From assembly GCF_013114825.1 (NCBI RefSeq), contig NZ_JAAVLX010000005.1, positions 434,001 through 498,000 on the forward strand: a DNA stretch of 64,000 nucleotides, written 5' to 3'. The DNA is from Bradyrhizobium australiense. Its GTDB lineage: Bacteria; Pseudomonadota; Alphaproteobacteria; Rhizobiales; Xanthobacteraceae. A program made the position numbers and the translations under genes. This document shows positions 36,339-44,876 of this stretch, piece after piece (position 1 is the first letter of the stretch; every line of letters begins with the position of its first letter). The notes beneath the pieces are model-generated. The model was not told the DNA's origin. It searched no databases and saw only the letters and a list, made by a program, of their open reading frames with translations.

Positions 36339-37223
36339 ATGGCTTCACTGAGACAAATCGCGTTCTACGGCAAGGGCGGTATCGGAAAGTCGACGACTTC
36401 GCAGAACACGCTGGCGGCGCTGGCCGAGATGGGTCACAAGATCCTGATCGTGGGCTGCGATCCCAAGGCGGACTCGACCCGCCTGATCCTGCACGCCAAG
36501 GCGCAGGACACGATTTTGAGCTTGGCGGCGAATGCCGGCAGCGTCGAGGATCTCGAAATCGAGGACGTAATGAAGGTCGGCTATCAGGACATCCGCTGCG
36601 TCGAGTCGGGTGGTCCGGAGCCGGGCGTCGGCTGCGCCGGCCGCGGCGTCATCACCTCGATCAACTTCCTGGAAGAGAACGGCGCCTATGAAAACATCGA
36701 CTACGTCTCCTACGATGTGCTCGGCGACGTCGTCTGCGGCGGTTTTGCGATGCCAATCCGCGAGAATAAGGCACAGGAGATCTACATCGTTATGTCTGGC
36801 GAGATGATGGCAATGTATGCCGCCAACAACATTTCCAAGGGCATTCTGAAATATGCCAACTCTGGCGGCGTGCGGCTCGGCGGCCTGATCTGCAACGAGC
36901 GGCAGACCGACAAGGAACTGGAACTGGCGGAGGCGATGGCCAAGAAGCTCGGCACCCAGCTGATCTATTTCGTGCCGCGCGACAACGTCGTGCAGCATGC
37001 GGAGCTGCGCCGCATGACCGTGCTGGAGTATGCGCCGGAATCCCAGCAGGCCGATCACTATCGCAATCTCGCGACCAAGATCCACAACAATGGCGGCAAG
37101 GGCATCATCCCGACCCCGATCTCCATGGATGAGCTCGAGGACATGCTGATGGAGCACGGCATCATGAAGCCGGTTGACGAGACCGTCATCGGCAAGGCCG
37201 CAGCCGAACTCGCAGCCGAGTAA
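36339..37223 (+). CDS. nifH: Nitrogenase iron protein NifH
   Basis: Dinitrogenase reductase, 294 residues, which passes electrons to the MoFe protein with ATP hydrolysis. Visible: P-loop YGKGGIGKSTTSQN (residues 10-23), switch I CDPKADSTRL, the cluster ligands Cys in PGVGCAGRGVIT and in DVVCGGFAMPI, and the Arg of GCAGRG that is ADP-ribosylated in some species. Start 36339 is the usual MASLRQIAFYGKGG start with GGAGAG upstream. nifD and nifK are not in this window, so nifH is separate from nifDK, as known in Bradyrhizobium. Confidence 0.98.
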   Translation: MASLRQIAFYGKGGIGKSTTSQNTLAALAEMGHKILIVGCDPKADSTRLILHAKAQDTILSLAANAGSVEDLEIEDVMKVGYQDIRCVESGGPEPGVGCAGRGVITSINFLEENGAYENIDYVSYDVLGDVVCGGFAMPIRENKAQEIYIVMSGEMMAMYAANNISKGILKYANSGGVRLGGLICNERQTDKELELAEAMAKKLGTQLIYFVPRDNVVQHAELRRMTVLEYAPESQQADHYRNLATKIHNNGGKGIIPTPISMDELEDMLMEHGIMKPVDETVIGKAAAELAAE

Positions 37224-37240
37224 GGGGCACACCGACGGAA

Positions 37241-37274
37241 GCCGGCCTCCCCAATGCTCAATAAGGAGGTCGGC
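37241..37274 (+). terminator. Hairpin between nifH and nifQ
   Basis: GCCGGCCTCC at 37241-37250 pairs with GGAGGTCGGC at 37265-37274 (10 bp with one G-U-type pair, 14-base loop), 18 bases after the nifH stop. There is no U-run, so it may stabilise or segment the nifH transcript and need not terminate it. Confidence 0.5.
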
Positions 37275-37351
37275 GTTCCCGTGAAAGATGTCGTGACCAG
37301 CATCACGATGCAGCTGAGCATACTTGATCACTGTGGAAAGGTCGGCAATCC

Positions 37352-38065
37352 ATGTTCGAAGCGCAATTGTTTCCGCTTATGGCTGCCAGAGCGACTGAAG
37401 CGAACGGTGAGCGGCATAGGGGAATTGCGACCTATCGCCTGCTCACTGGGGCGGACCCCGCGGATGCCGACATAACCAGTGACAGCAATTTCGATCGCCA
37501 CGTGCTGGCGTCTATTCTGGCGGCCGCCACGATGGATGGTGGTCTGGTTTCCGAGAAGGTCGGTCTGTCCGGCCATGAGCTGGCCGAGTTGCTGGAGAAG
37601 TACTTCCCGTCGATTCGGATAAACACCGAGGAGTTGCTCTTGCGTGTCGAACGCAATGAGAGCGACGAGGCGGCAATACTGCGTGATCTCCTGCTCGCAC
37701 AACGCTCGACCGAAGGGGACATTGGCAACTGGCTAGCTGGGATGATCGCGCGACGCGCGATCGAGCCAAATCACTTGTGGGAAGATCTCGGATTGCGCGG
37801 TCGTGGCGAACTATCCCGGCTCCTAGGCCGCCATTTCGCGCCGCTGGCTGCGCGCAATACCAATAATATGCGCTGGAAGCGCTTCTTCTATCGCAGGCTG
37901 TGCGAGGACCACGGCCTTGTCATGTGCACGACGCCGGTGTGCACGCAATGCAACGACTTCAACCTCTGCTTTGGCGATGAAAGCGGCGAGAGCCGGATGG
38001 CCGAGCGCCGGCGCGAGGTTCTGCTGCAGGCGGCTGTCCCAATTGCGGCCGGCACCTGGCCGTGA
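37352..38065 (+). CDS. nifQ: NifQ, molybdenum donor for FeMo-co synthesis
   Basis: A 237-residue NifQ. The C-terminal Cys motif C-x4-C-x2-C-x5-C (CTTPVCTQCNDFNLC) that binds the Mo-Fe-S cluster is complete. Upstream blocks HVLASILAAATMDGG, LGLRGRGELSRLLGRHFAPL and NTNNMRWKRFFYRRLC are typical. AAAGG precedes the ATG. It likely shares the nifH transcript. Confidence 0.92.
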   Translation: MFEAQLFPLMAARATEANGERHRGIATYRLLTGADPADADITSDSNFDRHVLASILAAATMDGGLVSEKVGLSGHELAELLEKYFPSIRINTEELLLRVERNESDEAAILRDLLLAQRSTEGDIGNWLAGMIARRAIEPNHLWEDLGLRGRGELSRLLGRHFAPLAARNTNNMRWKRFFYRRLCEDHGLVMCTTPVCTQCNDFNLCFGDESGESRMAERRREVLLQAAVPIAAGTWP

Positions 38066-38075
38066 GCGACATGGG

Positions 38076-38588
38076 ATGAATCGGCCGTTGGCCAGACTTC
38101 CGACCAGAGACGCCGGGGACCGTGCGAGCCTCGAAGAGGTGCAGGTAGAGCCGGCCTCCGTCCAACTCAGCGGGCAATATCCCGCCACCGGCTGGAATAA
38201 TGTGTTGCTCAAAGCCGGGGTGCGACCGACGCGCCAGCGCGTGATTCTAAGCGAACTGTTGTTTGCCAGGGGCGCCCGGCATGTCAGCGCAGAGATGCTC
38301 TTTGCCGAGGCGCATGAGACCGGCTTTCCGGTCCCGTGGTCTACCGTCTACAACACTTTGAACCAGTTCACGCAAGCCGGCCTCTTGCGCCGGTTCTGTC
38401 TTGATGGGTCGCGAGCATTGTACGACACCAACACCACACCGCATCCGCATTATTATCTACATGGCGAGGATACGCTGCTCGATGTCCCCAATGCGGATCT
38501 CCTGCTTGTGAATGTGCCGGAGCCGCTGCGCGGTCACGAAGTCTCCTGCGTCGATCTGATCATCCATCTGAGCCGCAAGCGGAGTTGA
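38076..38588 (+). CDS. Fur-family regulator, Irr-like
   Basis: A 170-residue Fur-superfamily protein of the Irr subgroup. The winged helix covers RPTRQRVILSELLFARGARH and PWSTVYNTLNQFTQAGLLRR. The His-rich HPHYYLHGED matches the HxH metal/haem site of Irr. The first 45 residues are an extra, poorly conserved leader. It starts 10 bases after nifQ. Irr senses iron through haem in Bradyrhizobium; a paralogue inside the nif region may tie iron status to nitrogen fixation. Its targets are not known. Confidence 0.8.
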   Translation: MNRPLARLPTRDAGDRASLEEVQVEPASVQLSGQYPATGWNNVLLKAGVRPTRQRVILSELLFARGARHVSAEMLFAEAHETGFPVPWSTVYNTLNQFTQAGLLRRFCLDGSRALYDTNTTPHPHYYLHGEDTLLDVPNADLLLVNVPEPLRGHEVSCVDLIIHLSRKRS

Positions 38589-38638
38589 TGCCATCCCATC
38601 GCGCCGTGAGGTAAGCGGACGCGTCGACTTTGTGAGGC

Positions 38639-38654
38639 TGTCGCGTTTGCGACA
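38639..38654. promoter_or_regulatory. NifA upstream activator sequence of nifV
   Basis: TGTCGCGTTTGCGACA is an exact TGT-N10-ACA element and a near-perfect palindrome, 55 bases before the -24 box at 38710. Confidence 0.7.
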
Positions 38655-38709
38655 ATCCGGCTGTGCCGAAATGCGCGCTTGTTCAATAGCTTGGGAGGTG
38701 GTGCCGGCG

Positions 38710-38725
38710 TGGCATGCGGGTTGCT
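38710..38725 (+). promoter_or_regulatory. RpoN (-24/-12) promoter of nifV
   Basis: TGGCATGCGGGTTGCT matches TGGCAC-N5-TTGCT with one mismatch, 35 bases before the nifV start. It rules out the longer frame beginning at 38679. Confidence 0.75.
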
Positions 38726-38759
38726 GAAGGCTTGCTTTGCCAAGAACAAGGAGCCTCAC

Positions 38760-39947
38760 ATGATCGTCGCCACCTCTGCCAAACCGTTATGGTCCGAGAC
38801 GGTATGGGGAAGTCCAATCGTGCTCAACGACACGACGCTGCGCGACGGCGAACAAGCGCCTGGCGTTGCCTTCACCTCTGATGAAAAGGTGGCGATCGCG
38901 CAGGCCCTGGCGCGGGCCGGTGTCCTCGAGATCGAAGTGGGCACGCCTGCCATGGGCAGCGAGGAAATCGCGGCTATCCGCGCCGTGGTCGAGGCCGGTC
39001 TCCCGCTCACCAGCATCGGCTGGTGCCGGATGCGTGAAGTCGACGTCGATGCGGCAATCGAGGCCAAGGTGTCGATGGTCAACGTCTCGATTCCGGCCTC
39101 TGACGTGCAGATTGCCGGCAAGCTTGGCGGTGACCGCGATCTGGCGCTGGAGCAGGTGAGACGGGTGGTTAGTTATGCCCGCGAGCGGGGGCTTGAGGTT
39201 GCCGTCGGGGGCGAGGACTCCTCCCGCGCAGATGTCGATTTTCTCATCACGCTGATCGCCACCGCAAAAGCCGCGGGCGCACGGCGCTTTCGCATTGCCG
39301 ATACGCTCAGCGTGCTTGATCCCGACTCCACCTATGCGCTGATCGCTCGTTTGCGCGCGACCACCGATCTCGAGCTCGAATTTCACGGCCATGACGATCT
39401 TGGGCTCGCGACCGCCAATACGCTCGCCGCCATCAAGGGCGGCGCGAGCCATGCCTCGGTGACTGTCATCGGTCTCGGCGAGCGGGCGGGCAATGCACCG
39501 CTGGAAGAAGTCGCGGTTGCTCTCAAACAGCTCTACGGGCGCGACACTGGCATCGTGCTGCGGGAGCTGCAGAACGTCGCGGCCGTTGTGGCAGCCGCGG
39601 CTGCACGCACGATTCCTCTGAACAAGGCGATCGTGGGTGAGCATGTGTTCACCCACGAATCCGGCATTCATGTCCATGGCTTAATGAAAGATCAACGCAC
39701 TTATCAGTCGCTCGACCCGCATTTGCTTGGTCGCTCCAACCGTATTGTGATCGGCAAGCATTCCGGGCTGTCGTCGATCACCACGTTGCTTGACGAATTG
39801 CAGCTCGCCGCCAGCGCCGAGGAGGCAAGACAGATCCTGTTGCGGGTGCGGAAACATGCCATCGAGCACAAGCGACCTGTCGCGTGCGAGACGGTGGTGG
39901 CGATCTGGCGCGACGTCTGCGAGCGCTTGTTGATCAATGGTGCGTGA
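38760..39947 (+). CDS. nifV: Homocitrate synthase NifV
   Basis: Makes homocitrate, the organic ligand of FeMo-co, from acetyl-CoA and 2-oxoglutarate. A 395-residue DRE-TIM-type enzyme: NDTTLRDGEQAPGVAF holds the catalytic Arg-Asp, then EVGTPAMGSEE, ELEFHGHDDLGLATANTLAA (metal-binding HxH) and VFTHESGIHVHGL. Start at 38760 with AGGAG. It has its own NifA/RpoN promoter. Many rhizobia, including soybean bradyrhizobia, lack nifV and depend on plant homocitrate. Confidence 0.93.
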   Translation: MIVATSAKPLWSETVWGSPIVLNDTTLRDGEQAPGVAFTSDEKVAIAQALARAGVLEIEVGTPAMGSEEIAAIRAVVEAGLPLTSIGWCRMREVDVDAAIEAKVSMVNVSIPASDVQIAGKLGGDRDLALEQVRRVVSYARERGLEVAVGGEDSSRADVDFLITLIATAKAAGARRFRIADTLSVLDPDSTYALIARLRATTDLELEFHGHDDLGLATANTLAAIKGGASHASVTVIGLGERAGNAPLEEVAVALKQLYGRDTGIVLRELQNVAAVVAAAAARTIPLNKAIVGEHVFTHESGIHVHGLMKDQRTYQSLDPHLLGRSNRIVIGKHSGLSSITTLLDELQLAASAEEARQILLRVRKHAIEHKRPVACETVVAIWRDVCERLLINGA

Positions 39948-40107
39948 GGCGGCCATGGTCCGGCATTATTACAGCCGTTCACTTCGAAACCGCCGGCGTA
40001 CCACGGCAGCCCTCGCTGATCCACGACGACATAGGCCTGAAGGCCATATGCAGCGCCGCCTGCGCGAAGCAGCGTCGCAAGGAGATGACCAGCCGGTGTC
40101 GGGGGTC

Positions 40108-40122
40108 CCGACCACAGGTCGG
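40108..40122. repeat. Small perfect hairpin before nifW
   Basis: CCGACC-ACA-GGTCGG, a 6-bp perfect stem with a three-base loop, 27 bases upstream of the nifW start. Could be a processing or attenuation site between nifV and nifW. Confidence 0.3.
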
Positions 40123-40148
40123 CGATCTAACCCAAAGGAGATAATTCG

Positions 40149-40490
40149 ATGAGCAACACACAGGCGGCAATCGGCATCCTGGATCGACTCAACAAGGCCT
40201 CCTCGGCCGAAGATTTTTTCGCGCTGCTTGGCGTCGATTACGACCCCAAGATCGTCAATGTCGCGCGCCTGCATATCTTAAAGCGCATGGGACAATATCT
40301 CGCCAAGGAAGTATTCGAAGATGGCGCGGAGGCAGAGGTCACGGCGCGCTGCAAGGCGGTGCTGGAGCAGGCTTATGCCGACTTCGTGGCGTCCTCGCCG
40401 ATCGACCAGCGGGTGTTCAAGGTCTTGAAGGATGCGGTCGCGGAGCCCAAGAAACCGGCCGCCTTCGTGCCGTTGAGCTCGCTGAAATAG
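40149..40490 (+). CDS. nifW: Nitrogenase-stabilizing/protective protein NifW
   Basis: A 113-residue NifW: LNKASSAEDFFALLGVDYDP, then VARLHILKRMGQYL and QAYADFVASSPIDQRVFKVL are family blocks. AAAGGAG precedes the ATG. NifW associates with the MoFe protein and is linked to oxygen protection or maturation. It may be read from the nifV promoter 1.4 kb upstream. Confidence 0.93.
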   Translation: MSNTQAAIGILDRLNKASSAEDFFALLGVDYDPKIVNVARLHILKRMGQYLAKEVFEDGAEAEVTARCKAVLEQAYADFVASSPIDQRVFKVLKDAVAEPKKPAAFVPLSSLK

Positions 40491-40586
40491 CCTCACAACC
40501 AGTTCAGATCTGCCGCAAGCCATGTCGATGCAGCGCGTTGTGCCATATTCCTCCTCAACTCTGTACAGCAATGCCCGAAGCGGCGC

Positions 40587-40602
40587 TGTCGCATTCGCGA
40601 CG
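40587..40602. promoter_or_regulatory. Near-consensus NifA site of the fix operon
   Basis: TGTCGCATTCGCGACG matches TGT-N10-ACA with one mismatch and resembles the nifV site (TGTCGCGTTTGCGACA). It lies 95 bases before the -24 box at 40697. Confidence 0.5.
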
Positions 40603-40696
40603 TATGTCGGAATTGTAGGATCGGCGATGCTAACGCCCGGTCTTTGTCAACTTTCTTAAGTCGTTGAATGGACGGCTGATTTTTGATGTCCCCAAC

Positions 40697-40712
40697 TGGT
40701 ACGACACTTGCT
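40697..40712 (+). promoter_or_regulatory. RpoN (-24/-12) promoter of the fixBCX operon
   Basis: TGGTACGACACTTGCT matches TGGCAC-N5-TTGCT with one mismatch. The first gene it would read is the dead fixA at 40950, then fixB. Confidence 0.7.
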
Positions 40713-40790
40713 GTTCTCCGGCCAAGTCCGTCATTGGCGCCGACTGCAGAATTGTTGCTGTCCGAGATGAGATTTGGAGCAGGACCAATC

Positions 40791-40919
40791 ATGTTGCCGT
40801 TACTGATCGCCGCTCGCACTGGCATCATCTTATGGCTCACGCTTGCGTTGATGCCCTTCGAGTTGCTTTTGGACGCCGTTGAGGCTGGGATTGACCGGGA
40901 GATGGCCGCCAATGGGTAA
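40791..40919 (+). CDS. Small hydrophobic ORF in the fix leader
   Basis: A frame beginning at the ATG at 40791 encodes about 42 residues with a hydrophobic helix (MLPLLIAARTGIILWLTLAL) and an acidic tail. It lies between the RpoN promoter and the fixA relic and would be transcribed with fixBCX. No strong ribosome site; it may be a leader peptide or chance. Confidence 0.25.
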   Translation: MLPLLIAARTGIILWLTLALMPFELLLDAVEAGIDREMAANG

Positions 40920-40949
40920 CTCGCGTTCCACGTTACCTCTGGAGAAGGC

Positions 40950-41482
40950 ATGCACAGTATCGTTTGCAGCAAACAGGTTCTCCATTCCGCGCAGATTTGC
41001 GTCAATCCCCTGACCAACACCATCGTGGGTCAGGGGAACCGAACAACCGATACGCCTTGTTCACGCTCGATGCGGCGCTCCAATTGCGTGACGAGTTCGA
41101 CGGCGAGATCACCGCACTCACCACGGCGGACGCGGAGCGCCGCGCCGAACGCGGCGTGCAGATGTTGCGCGCAAAGCTGCTGGTCAACCATGGCGGAAGC
41201 AGCCAGCCAGATTTGCCGCGCCGTGATGAGGGACGCCCTGCGCGCGGCGCTGGGGTCGGTTGCAAAATGGAGCGCGGAGGAGGCCGGCGTCGAGGAGCCT
41301 CGAAATGCGCCGTGCCCGGCTCGCCGACCGTCGTCAAGCGGGCCTTTGCGCCGTCGCCACGTGCCGAGAAGGCGGGGCTGGTGGAAACCGCCAAGCAGCC
41401 GACGGAGGTGCTGATGAAAGCCGTCTTGAAGGGTCAACCCAAGCTAGTGACCGATCTTATGGCGCAGGCGCGCAGGTTCTGA
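40950..41482 (+). pseudogene. fixA: fixA relic (electron-transfer flavoprotein beta subunit)
   Basis: The N-terminus MHSIVCSKQVLHSAQICVNP and TNTIVGQG matches FixA/EtfB. After a frameshift come FTLDAALQLRDEFDGEITAL, then a jump over most of the central part to ERRAERGVQMLRAKL. RDALRAALGSVAKWSAEEAG follows in another frame, and the C-terminal GSPTVVKRAFAPSPRAEKAG and LKGQPKLVTDLM close the gene. The gene is about 530 bases long where about 850 would be expected, with at least three frame changes. It directly precedes fixB, as an intact fixA does in ancestral fixABCX operons. A working fixA must be elsewhere. Confidence 0.8.
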
Positions 41483-41497
41483 GGGGAATTCAAAGCT

Positions 41498-42607
41498 ATG
41501 AGCAACGTCACCAAAACTCCCACGCCGGCCGCGGGCGGCCGCGCAGGAATCAAAAAAGAACTGCCCGAGCACTTTAAGGCCTACAAGCACATCTGGGTCT
41601 TCGTCGAGCAGGAGCGCGGCCAGGTGCATCCCGTCTCTTGGGAACTCATGGGTGCGGGCCGCAAGCTTGCCGACAAGCTGAAGGTTGATCTCGCCGCGGT
41701 CGTCATCGGCCCGGAGGCCGAGGCCACGCGCAACGCCGCGCTCGAATCCTTTTGCTACGGCGCCGACCTAACCTATCTCGTGACCGAGAATGTGCTGTCG
41801 GAGTATCGTAACGAGTCCTACACCAAGGCGCTGACCGATCTCGTCAACACTTACAAACCAGAGATCCTGCTGTTAGGCGCCACCACGCTCGGTCGCGATC
41901 TTGCAGGCTCGGTAGCTACCACACTACTGACGGGTCTCACGGCCGACTGCACCGAGCTCGACGTCGACGCGGATGGTTCGCTTGCGGCCACGCGTCCGAC
42001 CTTTGGCGGATCGCTGCTTTGTACGATCTACACCTTGAATTACCGGCCGCAGATGGCAACCGTCCGCCCGCGCGTGATGCCGATGCCAGAGCGTGTATCG
42101 CGCGATGCCGCCCGCATTATCGTCCATCCGCTCCGCCTGCTCGAAGAAGACATCGTCACCAAAGTGCTGTCTTTTGTGCCCGACCGTGATTCGGCCAAAT
42201 CCAATCTCGCTTATGCCGACGTCGTCGTCGCCGGCGGGCTGGGGTTGGGCTCGCCGGAGAGTTTCCAGCTGGTACGGCAGCTCGCCGCCGTGCTCGGCGC
42301 CGAATATGGCTGTTCGCGTCCGCTGGTACAAAAGGGCTGGGTCACCTCCGACCGGCAGATCGGGCAGACGGGCAAGACCATCCGGCCAAAGCTCTATATC
42401 GCCGCGGGCATTTCTGGCGCGATCCAGCATCGGGTCGGCGTGGAGGGCGCCGATCTGATCGTCGCCATCAATACCGATAAGAACGCGCCAATCTTTGACT
42501 TTGCCCATATCGGCGTCGTCAATGACGCTATGCACTTATTACCGGCGCTGACGGCCGCATTTCGTGCACGGCTTTCACCGCATTCGCGCGACCGGATCGC
42601 GAGCTAA
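41498..42607 (+). CDS. fixB: FixB, electron-transfer flavoprotein alpha subunit
   Basis: A 369-residue FixB of the FixABCX bifurcating complex that supplies low-potential electrons to nitrogenase. N-terminal HIWVFVEQERGQVHPVSWEL and the C-terminal FAD-binding stretch KLYIAAGISGAIQHRVGVEG then DLIVAINTDKNAPIFDFAHI are clear. It overlaps no neighbour but ends 10 bases before fixC. The short tail after FRARL differs from what I expect of the family and may be variable. Confidence 0.93.
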   Translation: MSNVTKTPTPAAGGRAGIKKELPEHFKAYKHIWVFVEQERGQVHPVSWELMGAGRKLADKLKVDLAAVVIGPEAEATRNAALESFCYGADLTYLVTENVLSEYRNESYTKALTDLVNTYKPEILLLGATTLGRDLAGSVATTLLTGLTADCTELDVDADGSLAATRPTFGGSLLCTIYTLNYRPQMATVRPRVMPMPERVSRDAARIIVHPLRLLEEDIVTKVLSFVPDRDSAKSNLAYADVVVAGGLGLGSPESFQLVRQLAAVLGAEYGCSRPLVQKGWVTSDRQIGQTGKTIRPKLYIAAGISGAIQHRVGVEGADLIVAINTDKNAPIFDFAHIGVVNDAMHLLPALTAAFRARLSPHSRDRIAS

Positions 42608-42617
42608 GGAGGTTGTT

Positions 42618-43925
42618 GTGATCGAGGAGAAGTTCGATGCAATCGTGGTCGGCGCCGGCATGTCGGGCAACGCGGCGGCGCTAACTATGGCTAAACGCGG
42701 CATGAAGGTGCTGCAGCTGGAGCGCGGTGAATATGCCGGATCGAAGAATGTCCAGGGCGCAATCCTCTATGCCGACATGCTCGAAAAGCTGATCCCGGAC
42801 TTCCGCGATGACGCGCCGCTCGAACGTCATCTCGTCGAGCAACGGTTCTGGATAATGGACGATCGCTCCCATTTCGGCGTGCACTACCGCTCCGAAGACT
42901 TCAACGAGGAGCGGCCGAACCGGTACACGATCATCCGCGCGCAGTTCGATAAATGGTTCTCCTCGAAAGTGCGCGAGGCCGGCGCGACCGTGCTGTGCGA
43001 GACCACGGTCACTGAGCTCGCGCGGGACGCCCATGGGAAAGTCATCGGTGTTCGTACTGATCGCCGCGAGGGCGAAATCCACGCAGATGTCGTGGTGCTG
43101 GCCGAAGGCGTGAATGGCCTTCTCGGTACGCGTGCGCGCCTGCGCGAGAGGCCCAAGCCCGACAAGGTGGCACTCGCGGTTAAGGAAATGCACTTTTTGC
43201 CGCGTGAGACCATCGAGGCCCATTTCAATCTCAAGGGCGACGAAGGCCTCGTTGTCGAAGCGGCCGGCACCATTTCCCGTGGCATGACCGGAATGGGCTT
43301 CATCTATGCCAATAAGGAGTGCATCTCGATCGGCATCGGCTGTATCGTCGCCGACTTTCAGCGCACCGGAGAGACGCCATATGGGCTGCTCGACCGCTTC
43401 AAGCGTCACCCGTCCGTTGCGCCCCTGATCGAGGGCTCGGAGGTCAAGGAATATTCCGCGCACCTCATTCCTGAAGGCGGCTACAAGGCGATCCCACAGC
43501 TCTATGGCGATGGCTGGGTGGTGGTCGGCGATGCGGCGCAGCTCAACAACGCCATTCATCGCGAGGGCTCTAACCTCGCGATGACTTCGGGCCGCATCGC
43601 GGCGGAAGCGATCGTCCAGGTGAAATCGCACCGCCAACCTATGACCGCGGCAAATCTGTCAGTCTACAAGAAGATGCTGGACGACTCCTTCGTGATTAAG
43701 GATCTCAAGAAGCACAAGGATATGCCGATGCTGATGCATACCAACTCGCAAAACTTTTTTCTCACGTATCCGCAGCTCGTCTCCAGGGCGATGCAGAACT
43801 ATGTACGCGTCGACGGTACGCCGAAGGCTGAGAAAGAGAAGGTGACATTAAAATCCTTTGTCAACGCGCGGTCCTGGACCGGTCTATTTGGCGATGCATT
43901 CCGCATCGCCCGTGCCTGGCGCTAA
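42618..43925 (+). CDS. fixC: FixC, flavoprotein-quinone oxidoreductase
   Basis: A 435-residue FixC. The N-terminal FAD site is DAIVVGAGMSGNAAALTMAK; the middle has HFLPRETIEAHFNLKGDEG, and GDGWVVVGDAAQLNNAIHRE forms the second FAD contact. GTG start with AAGGAGG upstream; the longer frame from 42564 is rejected. It partners FixB and FixX at the quinone end of the complex. Confidence 0.94.
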   Translation: MIEEKFDAIVVGAGMSGNAAALTMAKRGMKVLQLERGEYAGSKNVQGAILYADMLEKLIPDFRDDAPLERHLVEQRFWIMDDRSHFGVHYRSEDFNEERPNRYTIIRAQFDKWFSSKVREAGATVLCETTVTELARDAHGKVIGVRTDRREGEIHADVVVLAEGVNGLLGTRARLRERPKPDKVALAVKEMHFLPRETIEAHFNLKGDEGLVVEAAGTISRGMTGMGFIYANKECISIGIGCIVADFQRTGETPYGLLDRFKRHPSVAPLIEGSEVKEYSAHLIPEGGYKAIPQLYGDGWVVVGDAAQLNNAIHREGSNLAMTSGRIAAEAIVQVKSHRQPMTAANLSVYKKMLDDSFVIKDLKKHKDMPMLMHTNSQNFFLTYPQLVSRAMQNYVRVDGTPKAEKEKVTLKSFVNARSWTGLFGDAFRIARAWR

Positions 43926-43955
43926 CCAGTCAAAATCGAAGAAGGAAGCTGAAAT

Positions 43956-44252
43956 ATGAATGTCGAGACATCAGTGCGCGTCGAGGACAAGCTGTTCTAC
44001 AACCGCTATCTCGTCGACGTCGGTCGTCCCCACATCAAGGTGCGCGCACACACGAAGCCATCCCCGCAGCTGCTTGCACTTTTAAAGGTCTGCCCGGCGC
44101 GCTGCTATGAGCTCAACGATAAGGGGCAGGTCGATGTCACCGTCGACGGCTGCATCGAGTGCGGCACCTGCCGCGTTATCGGCGAGCCCACCGGCGACAT
44201 CGAATGGAGCTATCCGCGTGGCGGATACGGTGTGTTGTTCAAGTTCGGATGA
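43956..44252 (+). CDS. fixX: FixX, ferredoxin-like subunit
   Basis: A 98-residue FixX with Cys ligands in LKVCPARCYELND and DGCIECGTCRVIGEP, and the family ending WSYPRGGYGVLFKFG. Thirty bases after fixC with GAAGGAAG as ribosome site. Carries the Fe-S clusters of the FixCX module. Confidence 0.94.
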   Translation: MNVETSVRVEDKLFYNRYLVDVGRPHIKVRAHTKPSPQLLALLKVCPARCYELNDKGQVDVTVDGCIECGTCRVIGEPTGDIEWSYPRGGYGVLFKFG

Positions 44253-44876
44253 GAGCTGCACGGCAGGCGCAGTGTGATCGCCCTTTTATTGAGACGATCT
44301 CACGGCAGATGCATGTCTCCGCGCCCTGCTTGTGCGGAGAGGCCGTATCAAATGGCGGTAGCTGGAGACGTGCCCGGCGCACGGAAGGGTCGCGGGAGCT
44401 TTGCCTCGCAATCAGATTTTCCAGCTGTTTGACAAGCTGTCGAGCGTTGAACCATGTACCTGCGTCATCGAACCGAGGTGGTGGCAGCGCAGCGCCGCTG
44501 GAAACGATGGTTTCACCGCTGCGTGCCTTTGGTCTCGTCAACGACTTTTTGACCGACGGAGCTCTCCTCCCGAAGCGGCTTTCGACCGAACGCAGATAAC
44601 CAACGCGGCACGAAGGCAAGAGCGCTGGAAGAGGTTGAGGTCTGCGGCATCTTCATCTTCATTGCCGAGTTGGCTTGCCAGACCGCTAGCGAACTGCGCG
44701 TTGGCCTCGCGCGCGGGAGTTTTCCTGGCTCGGCAAGACCGAAAGGGCCTGATCGACGGCAGCACGCTTTCCAAGGTGCAAAGGCACCTTGGCAGCGATG
44801 GGCGATCCCTCACGATCGATCTTTAGTTAGCGCCACAGAGCAATGATAAATATCTCTGCGGGACTCTTGGGAAGTC
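44253..44876. other. Intergenic stretch between fixX and the effector gene
   Basis: About 620 bases with overlapping small frames and no domain. It separates two convergent units (fixX, plus; effector, minus). No terminator with a U-run was found after fixX. Confidence 0.35.

Noticed and set aside
36345..37331. 328-codon minus-strand open frame opposite nifH
   Set aside because: Antisense shadow of a highly conserved gene, without ribosome site or domain.
44418..44445. A second tts-box-like string on the minus strand (GACAGCTTGTCAAACAGCT)
   Set aside because: It has several matches to the box core, but no gene follows on the minus strand before fixX and the first half-site is altered.
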